Assembly: GCF_000014805.1 (NCBI RefSeq) | Contig: NC_008570.1 | Coordinates: 997,001 to 1,061,000, forward strand | Direction of reading: 5' to 3' | From: Aeromonas hydrophila subsp. hydrophila ATCC 7966 | GTDB taxonomy: Bacteria > Pseudomonadota > Gammaproteobacteria > Enterobacterales > Aeromonadaceae | Length of the DNA: 64,000 nt | Shown here: piece after piece, positions 47,456 through 54,946 of the stretch | Layout: every line of letters begins with the position of its first letter | Position numbering within the stretch: the stretch's first letter is position 1 | Made by a program: the position numbers and the translations under genes | Notes under the pieces: model-generated | What the model was told of the DNA's origin: nothing | Seen by the model: the letters and a program-made list of their open reading frames with translations, nothing else | Database searches by the model: none

Positions 47456-48009
47456 GTGAACGTCAGGAGCGTCTGCAGAACCGCCTGCAACCGGAGATCC
47501 GCGAGTTTCGCGACGGTTGCCGCACCCTGCAGCTGGCGACGGTGGACAGTGAAGGCAACCCCAATGCCAGCTATGCCCCCTTCGTGCTGCAGGAGGATGG
47601 CTACTATGTGCTCATCTCCGAGATCGCCCGCCACGCCCGCAACCTGCAACAGGTGCCCAAGGTGTCGCTGATGCTGATCGAGGACGAGAACGGGGCCCGC
47701 GAACTGTTTGCCCGCAAGCGCCTCACCTTCGATGCGGTGGCCGAAGTGGTGGCCCGCGACGACGTGCGCTGGGAGCAGGCCATCGCCGCCCTGGAAGGGC
47801 GCTTCGGCGAGATAGTCAAAGGGCTCTCCAACCTCAAGGACTTCGTGCTGTTTCGGCTCAAGCCCGAGCAGGGGTTGTTCGTCAAGGGCTTCGGCCAGGC
47901 GTTCCGGGTCTCCGGCGACGAGCTGGTGGATTTCGTCCACCTGGTGGAAGGGCACAAGCGCGTCGACAACGGCGCCGAGCTGACCAGCCCGGCCGATGCG
48001 CCGGTCTGA
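47452..48009 (+). CDS. hutZ: heme-degrading enzyme HutZ
   Basis: HutZ is a split-barrel, FMN-binding-fold protein that degrades heme and releases iron. The 185-residue product has LQLATVDSEGNPNASYAPFVLQEDGYYVLISEIARHARNL and the C-terminal DFVHLVEGHKRVD, where the heme-ligand histidine of the family lies. Its ATG overlaps the hutX stop. The usual third partner HutW is not in this operon. Confidence 0.94.
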   Translation: MSERQERLQNRLQPEIREFRDGCRTLQLATVDSEGNPNASYAPFVLQEDGYYVLISEIARHARNLQQVPKVSLMLIEDENGARELFARKRLTFDAVAEVVARDDVRWEQAIAALEGRFGEIVKGLSNLKDFVLFRLKPEQGLFVKGFGQAFRVSGDELVDFVHLVEGHKRVDNGAELTSPADAPV

Positions 48010-48032
48010 TCCGCGCGGATCGCCAGAATGAC

Positions 48033-48066
48033 AAAACGGGCAGCCCTGGGGCTGCCCGTTTTTTAT
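48033..48066 (+). terminator. terminator of hutXZ
   Basis: A 13-bp perfect stem (48033-48045 / 48050-48062) with a CTGG loop is followed by T residues. A-tracts on the left may also serve the minus-strand lipoprotein gene. Confidence 0.92.
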
Positions 48067-48079
48067 GGACGGTTTTCCC

Positions 48080-48484
48080 TCAATCCTGCCAGGAGGCCTT
48101 GTTGGGAAAGGCGTCGCGGTCGGCCCGGGTGGCCGTCTCGTTGCACTCACCCCGGATCTTCCAGGAGGTCTGGCTGAGCACTATGTAGCCTTCGCGGCAG
48201 TACTTGCGTTCGGCCAGCGCCTGGGTGAGCTGGGCATCCTGCAGCGCTTCACGCCGCTCCAGCAGGCTCTTGCTGCGACTCAGGCGGCTGCCGTCATCGT
48301 CCTGCAGGCGGGTGGGCAGGGTATCGAGCGGGGCGGCTTCGAAGGTGAAGCGCTTGCTCCCCTCCTCGTTGATGTGGGTCCTGAACAGGGGGGCCGGGCC
48401 ATCCGGCTGGCGCCCCGGCAGGCCTGAGCAGGCGGTGATTGCCGGTAACAGCAGCGTGAAGGCAACGGCAGAGAGTAGACGCAC
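48080..48484 (-). CDS. small lipoprotein
   Basis: The 134-residue protein has a lipobox ITAC near residue 19, then a polar mature part with a CREGYIVLSQTSWKIRGECN stretch whose two cysteines may pair. No family was recognised. I start it at the GTG at 48484, with GGAG 4 bases upstream, rather than the TTG at 48496. Confidence 0.65.
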   Translation of the reverse strand: MRLLSAVAFTLLLPAITACSGLPGRQPDGPAPLFRTHINEEGSKRFTFEAAPLDTLPTRLQDDDGSRLSRSKSLLERREALQDAQLTQALAERKYCREGYIVLSQTSWKIRGECNETATRADRDAFPNKASWQD

Positions 48485-48523
48485 ACAAGACTCCAATCGG
48501 GTGATCGCTTCAGAGCGGGCAGA

Positions 48524-49075
48524 TTAACATGCCGGCTCGGGTTGGGTGGCGCCGAGCAGCTCATCCGTCGTGAGCAGGGTCACGCTTCTGCCTTTTGGCA
48601 GGCTGAGGTGACGCCACATCCAGTGGTGGTGCTCGATGATCTGCTCCGCGCTCAGGTGGGGCCTGTCCGCCGTGGTATGGGCGTCGGTCACCGCCACCAC
48701 CTCGAAGCCGCGAGCGGCGGCACTGCGCAAGGTGGTGTCGACGCAAAAGTCGGTGGCACAGCCGCAGATGAGCAGCCTGTCCACCGCCTGCTCCGCCAAG
48801 AGGAAACCGAGCTCGGTGTCGAGAAAGCTGTCGCAGGCGGTCTTGCGTACCCGGCTGTCATGCCCCTCTGGGGCGAGATCGGCGTGCAGCTGCCAGCCCG
48901 GGCTGGCGGGATCCAGCTCGGTGCCGGGTTCGTCGTGCTGCACATAGATGACACGACCCTGTTCTGCCCGCACGCGCTCGGCCAATCGATTGATATTGGC
49001 GATGACCTGGGCGTCCTGATGGCGAGGCTGGGTGAACAGCCCCTGTTGCATGTCGATGACCAGTAACACATCCAT
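48524..49075 (-). CDS. isochorismatase-like cysteine hydrolase
   Basis: The 183-residue protein has the catalytic triad of the family: Asp8 in LLVIDMQQGLF, Lys78 in VRKTACDSF and Cys111 in GCATDFCVDTT. A cis-peptide-type GCATD precedes the Cys, as in nicotinamidase-like hydrolases. Substrate is unknown. It lies 60 bases after the ChaN-type gene, same strand. Confidence 0.88.
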   Translation of the reverse strand: MDVLLVIDMQQGLFTQPRHQDAQVIANINRLAERVRAEQGRVIYVQHDEPGTELDPASPGWQLHADLAPEGHDSRVRKTACDSFLDTELGFLLAEQAVDRLLICGCATDFCVDTTLRSAAARGFEVVAVTDAHTTADRPHLSAEQIIEHHHWMWRHLSLPKGRSVTLLTTDELLGATQPEPAC

Positions 49076-49098
49076 ATGAAATCCTTGGGCAAATGTTT

Positions 49099-49154
49099 GT
49101 CAGGGTGGCAGCCACTGGGCTCCTCAGACGCAAGGTCAGGGTTGCAGCCACTGG
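49099..49154. repeat. short direct repeat at the 3' end of the ChaN-type gene
   Basis: 49099-49118 and 49135-49154 are 20-base direct repeats with one mismatch, offset by 36 bases. The right copy is the last six codons and stop of the ChaN-type gene; the left copy lies just downstream. Confidence 0.6.
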
Positions 49155-50104
49155 CTGCAGTCACGACTGCGGGATTGATGCAGTGCGCCCATATCTTGCT
49201 TCATTTCATCGGCATTTAGCCAGCGTTCCGGCAGGGGGGCGATGCCGACCCGCACGTCGGCAACCCGGCCGGCCGCTGCTTGTCCGTCACCCGCTTGCGG
49301 CGTCGTCAGCTCCGGCACGACCAGCGCCACCTTGAGCGCCGGGTTGCGGCTGGCGATGCGGCTGGCGAGCCCCAGCCCGCCCTCTACGTGGAAGTTGCCG
49401 GCGATGTGCATGATGCGTTGGCCCGGGTGGCTGCGCAGGTAATCCACCATGCTCTCGGCCATGGTGTCGTCCCAGCTGGTCTGGGCGGCAAAGCGGCGGG
49501 CGTTGCTGTCGGCATCGCCATGATGGAGCGAGGCCATGAACTTCTGGCGATAGGGATCATCGCCGAGGGTGAGGGGGCGGGCCAGCTGGCTGCGGCGGCT
49601 GGCGGGCAGCTGCTCCAGCCAGGCCGGCCCCTCCTGGCCGACACAGCTCACCAGCGGTTTGGGCGCATTGGCGGCGATGACCGGCAGGTGGTGCGCCTTG
49701 GCGAACTCCACCAGCGGGCGATAGTCGCTCTGGTAGTTGGGCCAGGCGTTGCCGTCGCGAATGAGCGCCGCCTCGCCGATGCGACCGGCCAGGTAGGCAT
49801 CCAGCACCGGCTGATCGGCGCGGCTGAACTGCTCCATGGAGAGCACCAGAGGGCGACCGTCTGCGGCCAGGCCCGCCAGCATTCTGGCCTGCAGCAGGTG
49901 CACCGCCGGGTGGGTGTGCAGCTCGCCCACCAGCACTATGTCGGCATCCGCCACCCGGGCCAGGGCCTGTTCGAGGGTCAGATCGTTCCCCTGAGTGGCC
50001 TTGAGCTGATAGTGATAAAGGGTGCCGGCATCGTTGACGGGGGCCGTCGTGGTACAGGCGGCCAGCAGCAGGGGCAGGGTGAACAGGGGCAGTAGTCGGG
50101 TCAT
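49136..50104 (-). CDS. ChaN-family lipoprotein
   Basis: The 322-residue protein has lipobox LLAAC (Cys at 17) and the ChaN/EreA-like fold signature VLVGELHTHPAVHLLQARML. GRPLVLSMEQFSRADQPVLDAYL and IAGNFHVEGGLGLASRI follow. ChaN proteins are iron-regulated and some bind heme in pairs, which fits the site next to hutA. The ATG at 50104 is chosen over an earlier frame start by the signal sequence. It is divergent from hutA across the second Fur-like box. Confidence 0.85.
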   Translation of the reverse strand: MTRLLPLFTLPLLLAACTTTAPVNDAGTLYHYQLKATQGNDLTLEQALARVADADIVLVGELHTHPAVHLLQARMLAGLAADGRPLVLSMEQFSRADQPVLDAYLAGRIGEAALIRDGNAWPNYQSDYRPLVEFAKAHHLPVIAANAPKPLVSCVGQEGPAWLEQLPASRRSQLARPLTLGDDPYRQKFMASLHHGDADSNARRFAAQTSWDDTMAESMVDYLRSHPGQRIMHIAGNFHVEGGLGLASRIASRNPALKVALVVPELTTPQAGDGQAAAGRVADVRVGIAPLPERWLNADEMKQDMGALHQSRSRDCSQWLQP

Positions 50105-50200
50105 GGATGTCTCGCAGCGATGAGGTGCCTGCACCATACAATGGCAGCATGGCGGGCGGGAAAACAGAGGGGCGTAGTGTAGAACCGAATTACGACAAAA

Positions 50201-50219
50201 GAAAATGAGAATGATTCCG
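50201..50219. promoter_or_regulatory. Fur-like box between the ChaN-type gene and hutA
   Basis: GAAAATGAGAATGATTCCG agrees with the Fur consensus at 13 of 19 positions. The AT-rich flank TTTATTATTGATC to its right extends the similarity. It is centred in the divergent intergenic region. Confidence 0.6.
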
Positions 50220-50292
50220 TTTATTATTGATCTTTGTTGAGAGGTGGGTAAGATGCCAGCTGTTTGATAACAGTTCTCAATAAGGATTTGCA

Positions 50293-52386
50293 GTGGCCCA
50301 TAACAACACCCTATCGCTGGTCGCCCTTGCCGTGGCGGCTGGCCTCGCTTCCCCGGTTTTTGCGGCGGACAAGAAAGCAGATGAAGTCATGGTGGTCAGT
50401 GGCTCTCGGATGGAGCAGAAACTGGAGGATGTCTCCGGCCCCATCTCGGTCATCACCGCCGAACAGATTGAAGAGCAGGTGGTGAGCAACGTCGCCGACC
50501 TGTTCCGTTACGAGCCGGGCGTCACCGCCCTCGGCGGCGCCGGCGATGCCCAGACCTTCGTCATTCGCGGCATGGGCGAGAACCGGGTCAAGATAGTGCG
50601 CGACGGCGTGCGCCAGAACGATGCCTACAAGAACGGCGGCGTGGGTCAGAGCTATTTCGACACCGACATGATCAAGCAGGTCGAGGTGGTCAAGGGACCG
50701 GCCTCGGCAGCCTACGGCTCCGATGCACTGGGCGGCGTCATCGCCATCACCACCAAGGATGCGGCTGATTTCCTCAAGGGGCGCGACAGCTACCTGGATG
50801 CCACCACCGGCTATGCTTCCAGCAGCCACCAGAAGATGGCCGGCGTTACCGGGGCCCTGCGCGCCGGCGCGTTCGAGAACCTGCTGCGCTACACCTGGCG
50901 TGACGGCGGGGTGACCCAGAACTACGACGGCGACAAGAACGAGTTCGACATCGTCAGCCAGGCCGTGCTGTTCAAGAGCCAGTGGAACCTGAGCGATGCC
51001 CAGTTCCTCAAGCTGACCGTCGACTACTTCAACGAGGGGCAGGACCCCGATGCCGTCGACCTCACCAAGGCGGGCTCGGTCTTCAACCAGCCGATCACCG
51101 ACAAGGAGACCGACAACCTGTCGCTGGTGCTGGATCACGGCATCGCCCTGAACGCGCCCTGGGTCGATCGCATCGACAGCAAGATCTACTACGCCCGCAC
51201 CAAGCAGACCATGGATCAGTACGCCTCTTCCAAATACCCGGTGCGGCCGACCAACCCCTATGTAACCAAGAACTCGCTGGACAACAACGGTTTCGAGCAG
51301 AAGAGCCTGGGTGCCCAGCTGAAGTTCAGCAAGGCGCTGGCGAGCCAGCGGCTGGCCTGGGGCCTGGAGTATGAGCACACCGACAACGAGCGGACCCGCT
51401 TCAAGGCGCCGACCGTGCCGGGGGATTTCGTCGGCTACAACGAGCTGAGCTTCCCCTCCACCACCACCGAGCACGGCGCCCTGTGGGCGTTCGACGAGCT
51501 GAAATTCGGTGAGCGCTGGGTGCTGACGCCGGGTGCCCGCTACGACTACTACCGGATGAACCCGGATCAGGATCCCGCCTACACCGGCGAGAACCTCAAG
51601 CGCTTCTCCGAAGGGGAGTTCTCGCCCAAGCTGGGGCTGGTGTTCAAGGCGCACGAGGCGGCCAATCTGTTCGCCCAGTACAGCCACGGCTACAAGACCC
51701 CCATGTATGACAACGCCTTCTCGACCCTGAACCACCAGGCATATGGCTATCGCATCGAGCCCAACCCGGACCTCAAGCCCGAGAGCAGCGACGGCATCGA
51801 TCTGGGTGTGCGCGGCAGTGCCGGCGGTTTCAGCTATGAAGTGGCCACCTTCTACAACAAGTTCGAAGACTTCATCGAGCTGGCCGGGGTCGGCACCGAG
51901 GGCCGCACCGCGCTGTATCAGTATCAGAACCTGGACAAGGCGACCACCAAGGGGGCCGAGGCCAAGGCGGACTACTGGCTGAACGATCTGGTCAACGTCT
52001 GGGGCAATCTCTCCTACATCGAGGGCAAGGATGGCGACGGCAACTACATCAACAGCCTGAGCCCGCTCAAGGGGACCCTGGGGGTTCGACTGGAGCAGCC
52101 CAACTGGAACATCAACACCGCCCTGCGCTTTGCCGACGACATGAGCAAGGTGGGCAAGGATGCCAAGGGCAACGACAACATCAAGAGCGCGGGCTGGGGC
52201 GTGGTGGACATCTATGCCCAGTTCAAGCCGGTGCAGGATCTGCAGCTCAACGTGGGCGTCTTCAACTTGTTCGACAAGGAGTACGTCAACTACGAGAGCA
52301 TCACCGGCCAGAGCGCCAGTGCCAGCACCAGCCGCCAGACCGAGCCGGGTCGCAACCTGAGTGCACGGGTCAAGTACGTGTTCTGA
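50293..52386 (+). CDS. hutA: TonB-dependent heme receptor HutA
   Basis: The 697-residue outer-membrane receptor has a signal peptide cleaved after about residue 24, a TonB-box-like DEVMVVSG at 30-37, a plug domain (about 45-155) and a 22-strand barrel ending in KYVF. YSHGYKTPMYDNAF and NPDLKPESS correspond to the FRAP/NPNL region of heme receptors. The start is GTG at 50293 with TAAGGA upstream. No tonB-exbBD is in the window. Confidence 0.93.
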   Translation: MAHNNTLSLVALAVAAGLASPVFAADKKADEVMVVSGSRMEQKLEDVSGPISVITAEQIEEQVVSNVADLFRYEPGVTALGGAGDAQTFVIRGMGENRVKIVRDGVRQNDAYKNGGVGQSYFDTDMIKQVEVVKGPASAAYGSDALGGVIAITTKDAADFLKGRDSYLDATTGYASSSHQKMAGVTGALRAGAFENLLRYTWRDGGVTQNYDGDKNEFDIVSQAVLFKSQWNLSDAQFLKLTVDYFNEGQDPDAVDLTKAGSVFNQPITDKETDNLSLVLDHGIALNAPWVDRIDSKIYYARTKQTMDQYASSKYPVRPTNPYVTKNSLDNNGFEQKSLGAQLKFSKALASQRLAWGLEYEHTDNERTRFKAPTVPGDFVGYNELSFPSTTTEHGALWAFDELKFGERWVLTPGARYDYYRMNPDQDPAYTGENLKRFSEGEFSPKLGLVFKAHEAANLFAQYSHGYKTPMYDNAFSTLNHQAYGYRIEPNPDLKPESSDGIDLGVRGSAGGFSYEVATFYNKFEDFIELAGVGTEGRTALYQYQNLDKATTKGAEAKADYWLNDLVNVWGNLSYIEGKDGDGNYINSLSPLKGTLGVRLEQPNWNINTALRFADDMSKVGKDAKGNDNIKSAGWGVVDIYAQFKPVQDLQLNVGVFNLFDKEYVNYESITGQSASASTSRQTEPGRNLSARVKYVF

Positions 52387-52403
52387 TGAATGCACACCAC
52401 GAC

Positions 52404-52427
52404 AAGGGGCCTGCGGGCCCCTTTTTC
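52404..52427 (+). terminator. terminator of hutA
   Basis: AAGGGGCC / GGCCCCTT, an 8-bp stem with a TGCG loop, is followed by TTTC, 18 bases after the hutA stop. Confidence 0.8.
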
Positions 52428-52469
52428 ATGGCGGGGACCGGGCCCCCGATGGCGGACAAAAAGGCGGCC

Positions 52470-52494
52470 AAAAAGAAACCCGCCGAAGGCGGGT
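52470..52494 (-). terminator. minus-strand intrinsic terminator between two plus-strand genes
   Basis: ACCCGCC / GGCGGGT (52478-52494, GAA loop on +) is followed on the minus strand by TTCTTTTT. On the plus strand it is followed by no T-tract. It therefore points to a minus-strand transcript from 52495-52674. Confidence 0.75.
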
Positions 52495-52580
52495 GGAAGG
52501 ATTGCAACACTAACCAGGAGGAGGTGTTACTCAATAGACACCGGCCTTGCGCCAATAGTTCAATTTTATTGATGTTTTTC
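52470..52580 (-). ncRNA. candidate small RNA with CCUCCUCCU loop
   Basis: No supported gene explains the minus-strand terminator at 52478, so a short non-coding transcript is proposed. A GATAAT -10-like hexamer (52584-52589 on -) would start it near 52578, giving about 110 nt. Its middle folds as AACAC-N13-GTGTT (52506-52528) with CUCCUCCU in the loop, the complement of a Shine-Dalgarno core. The -35 match is poor. The ends are therefore approximate. Confidence 0.4.
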
Positions 52581-52674
52581 ATTATTATCTGCGCGGCGTC
52601 CCACCCGGGATCGCAGGATCCCCACCGACAAATCGGTTATCATTTGTGCCCCCGTTTCTCAGTGTCGAGGATCT

Positions 52675-53814
52675 ATGCCCGCCTTCTCCTGGTTAGCCCT
52701 GTTTTTTGGCGCTTTCTACTTCGTCTACGGTGCCTATCTGCCGTTCTGGTCGCTCTGGCTGGAGGGGATCGGGGTCAGCGCCGAGATGATCGGCCTGCTG
52801 CTCGGCGCGGGCATGGCGATCCGCTTTGCCGGCAATCTGATGGTGATGGGGCAGATCAAGGGGGCGGGGCACCTGCTGCCGGTCACCCGCCTGCTCTGCC
52901 TGCTCAGCCTGCTGGCCTTCCTCGGCTTTTATCTCAGCCATAACCTCTGGTGGCTGGTGGGGCTGACCCTGGTGGCGAACTTCATTTACCCGACCCTGAT
53001 GCCGGTGGGGGAAGCGCTGGCCACCCGCATGGTGGTGCAGGCACACCTCGACTACGGCAAGGTGCGCCTGTGCGGCTCGTTCGCCTTCATCGTCGCCTCG
53101 ACCCTGGTGGGGGCGCTGGTGGGGAATTTTGGCAGCGACTGGATACTGCACACCATGGTGGCCGGGCTGCTGCTGATGCTGCTGCTGAGCTGGCTGCCGC
53201 TGCATCCGGCGCCGCAGGACATTCAGGGCGAGCGGGCCAAGGCCTCCCTGCTCGATACCCTCAAGTCTCCCCAGGTGCGCCGCTTCCTGCTGATCTCAGC
53301 CCTGCTGCAGGGCAGCCACGCCGCCTACTACGGCTTTAGCGCCATGCACTGGAAGGCGGCGGGTTACAGCGGCACCACCATCGGTTATCTGTGGGCGCTG
53401 GGGGTGGTGGCGGAGATCGGCATGTTTGCCGCCGACAAGCGCTTTCTCAATCGCTTCGGCGCCCAGACCCTGTTTCTGGTGGGGGCGTTGGGCTGCGTGG
53501 TGCGCTGGATCCTGCTCGGTGCCTCCACCGAGCTGCTGGTGCTGGTGGCGGGTCAGCTGCTGCATGCGGTCACCTTCTGCGTCAGCCACCTCGGCGCCGT
53601 GCGCTTCATGACCCGTCAGCTGCCGGCCGAGCAGCTGATCCCGACCCAGGCGCTCTATGCGGCGCTGGGGCTCGGCATGACGGTGGCCGCTCTGATGACC
53701 CTGTGCGGCCTGCTGTTCGAACCGCTGGGGGGCGGCATCTTCTTCCTGATGGTGCTGGTGGTGCTGCCGGTGTTCGTGCTGCGCCTGCGGGAGGGCGAGC
53801 TGAAGGCCGCCTGA
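52675..53814 (+). CDS. MFS transporter, HcaT/phenylpropionate-permease type
   Basis: The 379-residue protein has about twelve membrane segments and resembles the 3-phenylpropionate transporter branch of MFS: LFFGAFYFVYGAYLPFWSLWLEGIG, YGKVRLCGSFAFIVAS and SHLGAVRFMTRQLP. Several such proteins have no confirmed substrate. GAGG precedes the ATG at 52675. Confidence 0.82.
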   Translation: MPAFSWLALFFGAFYFVYGAYLPFWSLWLEGIGVSAEMIGLLLGAGMAIRFAGNLMVMGQIKGAGHLLPVTRLLCLLSLLAFLGFYLSHNLWWLVGLTLVANFIYPTLMPVGEALATRMVVQAHLDYGKVRLCGSFAFIVASTLVGALVGNFGSDWILHTMVAGLLLMLLLSWLPLHPAPQDIQGERAKASLLDTLKSPQVRRFLLISALLQGSHAAYYGFSAMHWKAAGYSGTTIGYLWALGVVAEIGMFAADKRFLNRFGAQTLFLVGALGCVVRWILLGASTELLVLVAGQLLHAVTFCVSHLGAVRFMTRQLPAEQLIPTQALYAALGLGMTVAALMTLCGLLFEPLGGGIFFLMVLVVLPVFVLRLREGELKAA

Positions 53815-53856
53815 GTGGCCCTATCCGGTTCGCAACCACATTGATCAGCAACGAAA

Positions 53857-53878
53857 AAGGGGAGCCTCGGCTCCCCTT
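53857..53878. terminator. bidirectional terminator
   Basis: AAGGGGAGC / GCTCCCCTT with a 4-base loop lies between the MFS gene (+) and the XRE gene (-). On the minus strand a run of T follows. Confidence 0.8.
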
Positions 53879-53898
53879 GTTGCATGGTGACGGCTGGC

Positions 53899-54108
53899 TC
53901 AGGACTCCTGCTCAAAGGCCAGCAGATCCCCGGGCTGGCAGCCCAGTTCGCGGCAAATAGCCTCCAGGGTAGAGAAGCGAACCGCCTTGGCATGGCCGTT
54001 TTTCAGGATGGAGAGGTTGGCCTCGGTGATGTTGACCCGCAGGGCCAGCTCGCGGGCAGTCATTTTGCGTTCGGCCAGCAGGGCATCGAGTCGGATGATG
54101 ATGGGCAT
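53899..54108 (-). CDS. small XRE-type regulator
   Basis: The 69-residue protein is one helix-turn-helix domain: MTARELALRVNITEANLSILKNGHAKAVRFSTLEAICRELGCQPGDLL. It resembles the YozG-like regulators found next to DUF2975 proteins. It starts 7 bases after the DUF2975 gene, so the pair is co-transcribed. Three dyads before the pair are candidate binding sites. Confidence 0.85.
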   Translation of the reverse strand: MPIIIRLDALLAERKMTARELALRVNITEANLSILKNGHAKAVRFSTLEAICRELGCQPGDLLAFEQES

Positions 54109-54115
54109 GGGTTCC

Positions 54116-54727
54116 TCACACCGTCAGTTGTTGTTCATCGGCCAGCCGCTTGGCCTCGCGCATCACCAGCGCCAGCGCCGATACGATCAGCCCGGCCAGC
54201 AGCAACTGGAAGTCCGATGAACCTATGTTGATCTGGCCGTGCAGCTCGGGGCCCGGCAGGGTGAGCACTAGGTCCAGCAGCGGGGTGGTGATGATTTTGG
54301 TGACGAAACTGACACAGAGCAGCAGGCCGATCAACTGGTAGCGGCGGATCTGGCTGAAGGTGAACAGCATGGCCTGCCGATAGCCGCGAAACAGCTGGAG
54401 CAGCTGCCACAGCATCAGCATGAACACCAGATCCGGCAGCAGCATCACCAGGGTGCCCAGCAGGCGGGTGCCCAGGCTGAGGGGGTAGTCGGCAATCGAG
54501 GGAGCCGTGCTGGCCAGCGCCGGCTGTGCCATGGTCAGGGGGACATGGTTGAGCACCGAACTGTCTTGCACCGCCAGTGCGTCGATCAGCTCCTGCTGCA
54601 GGTAGTCGCTGCCGCCGAGCAGCTGGGACCAGACTCCCATGACCGTCATGATCGGGGTGGCCAGCAGGGCGAACAGCAGGATCCATTCGATCAGATTGCT
54701 CATGCGTTCGAGCTTGTTGTGTTTCAT
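54116..54727 (-). CDS. DUF2975 membrane protein
   Basis: The 203-residue protein has four membrane segments (about 10-33, 88-110, 128-148, 165-185) and matches the DUF2975 family of unknown function, commonly paired with a small XRE gene as here. AGAGG precedes the ATG at 54727. A sensor or control partner for the regulator is inferred from pairing only. Confidence 0.82.
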   Translation of the reverse strand: MKHNKLERMSNLIEWILLFALLATPIMTVMGVWSQLLGGSDYLQQELIDALAVQDSSVLNHVPLTMAQPALASTAPSIADYPLSLGTRLLGTLVMLLPDLVFMLMLWQLLQLFRGYRQAMLFTFSQIRRYQLIGLLLCVSFVTKIITTPLLDLVLTLPGPELHGQINIGSSDFQLLLAGLIVSALALVMREAKRLADEQQLTV

Positions 54728-54773
54728 CGCTTACCTCTTGGAGTGAAAGGGTGGGCCACGCGCAGCACCGAGT

Positions 54774-54851
54774 TATCGTTTATCAATAAACACAGCCAGA
54801 TGTTTATCGTTTTTCGATATTTATTCAACCGTTTTTTATTGAAAAACGATA
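54774..54851. promoter_or_regulatory. three regularly spaced dyads before the DUF2975-XRE operon
   Basis: The 15-base dyad TATYG-N5-CRATA occurs at 54774-54788, 54805-54819 and 54837-54851. Centres are 31 and 32 bases apart, about three helical turns. A -35-like TTGAAT and -10-like TAAACA on the minus strand (54828-54801) would overlap the middle site. They are probable operators of the XRE regulator. Confidence 0.65.
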
Positions 54852-54946
54852 AATTCTTGCTGCAATAAGAAGATGACATTTTTCGGGCGGCTCTCTAGAC
54901 TGGCTGCTGCTGCGCTTGAATCTTCAACACGGACAAGAGGTTACAG

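Noticed and set aside
52386..52943. A plus-strand frame reading through the region after hutA into the MFS gene
   Set aside because: It crosses a terminator and runs out of frame through the MFS gene; the GGAGGAGG is not followed by a convincing coding sequence.
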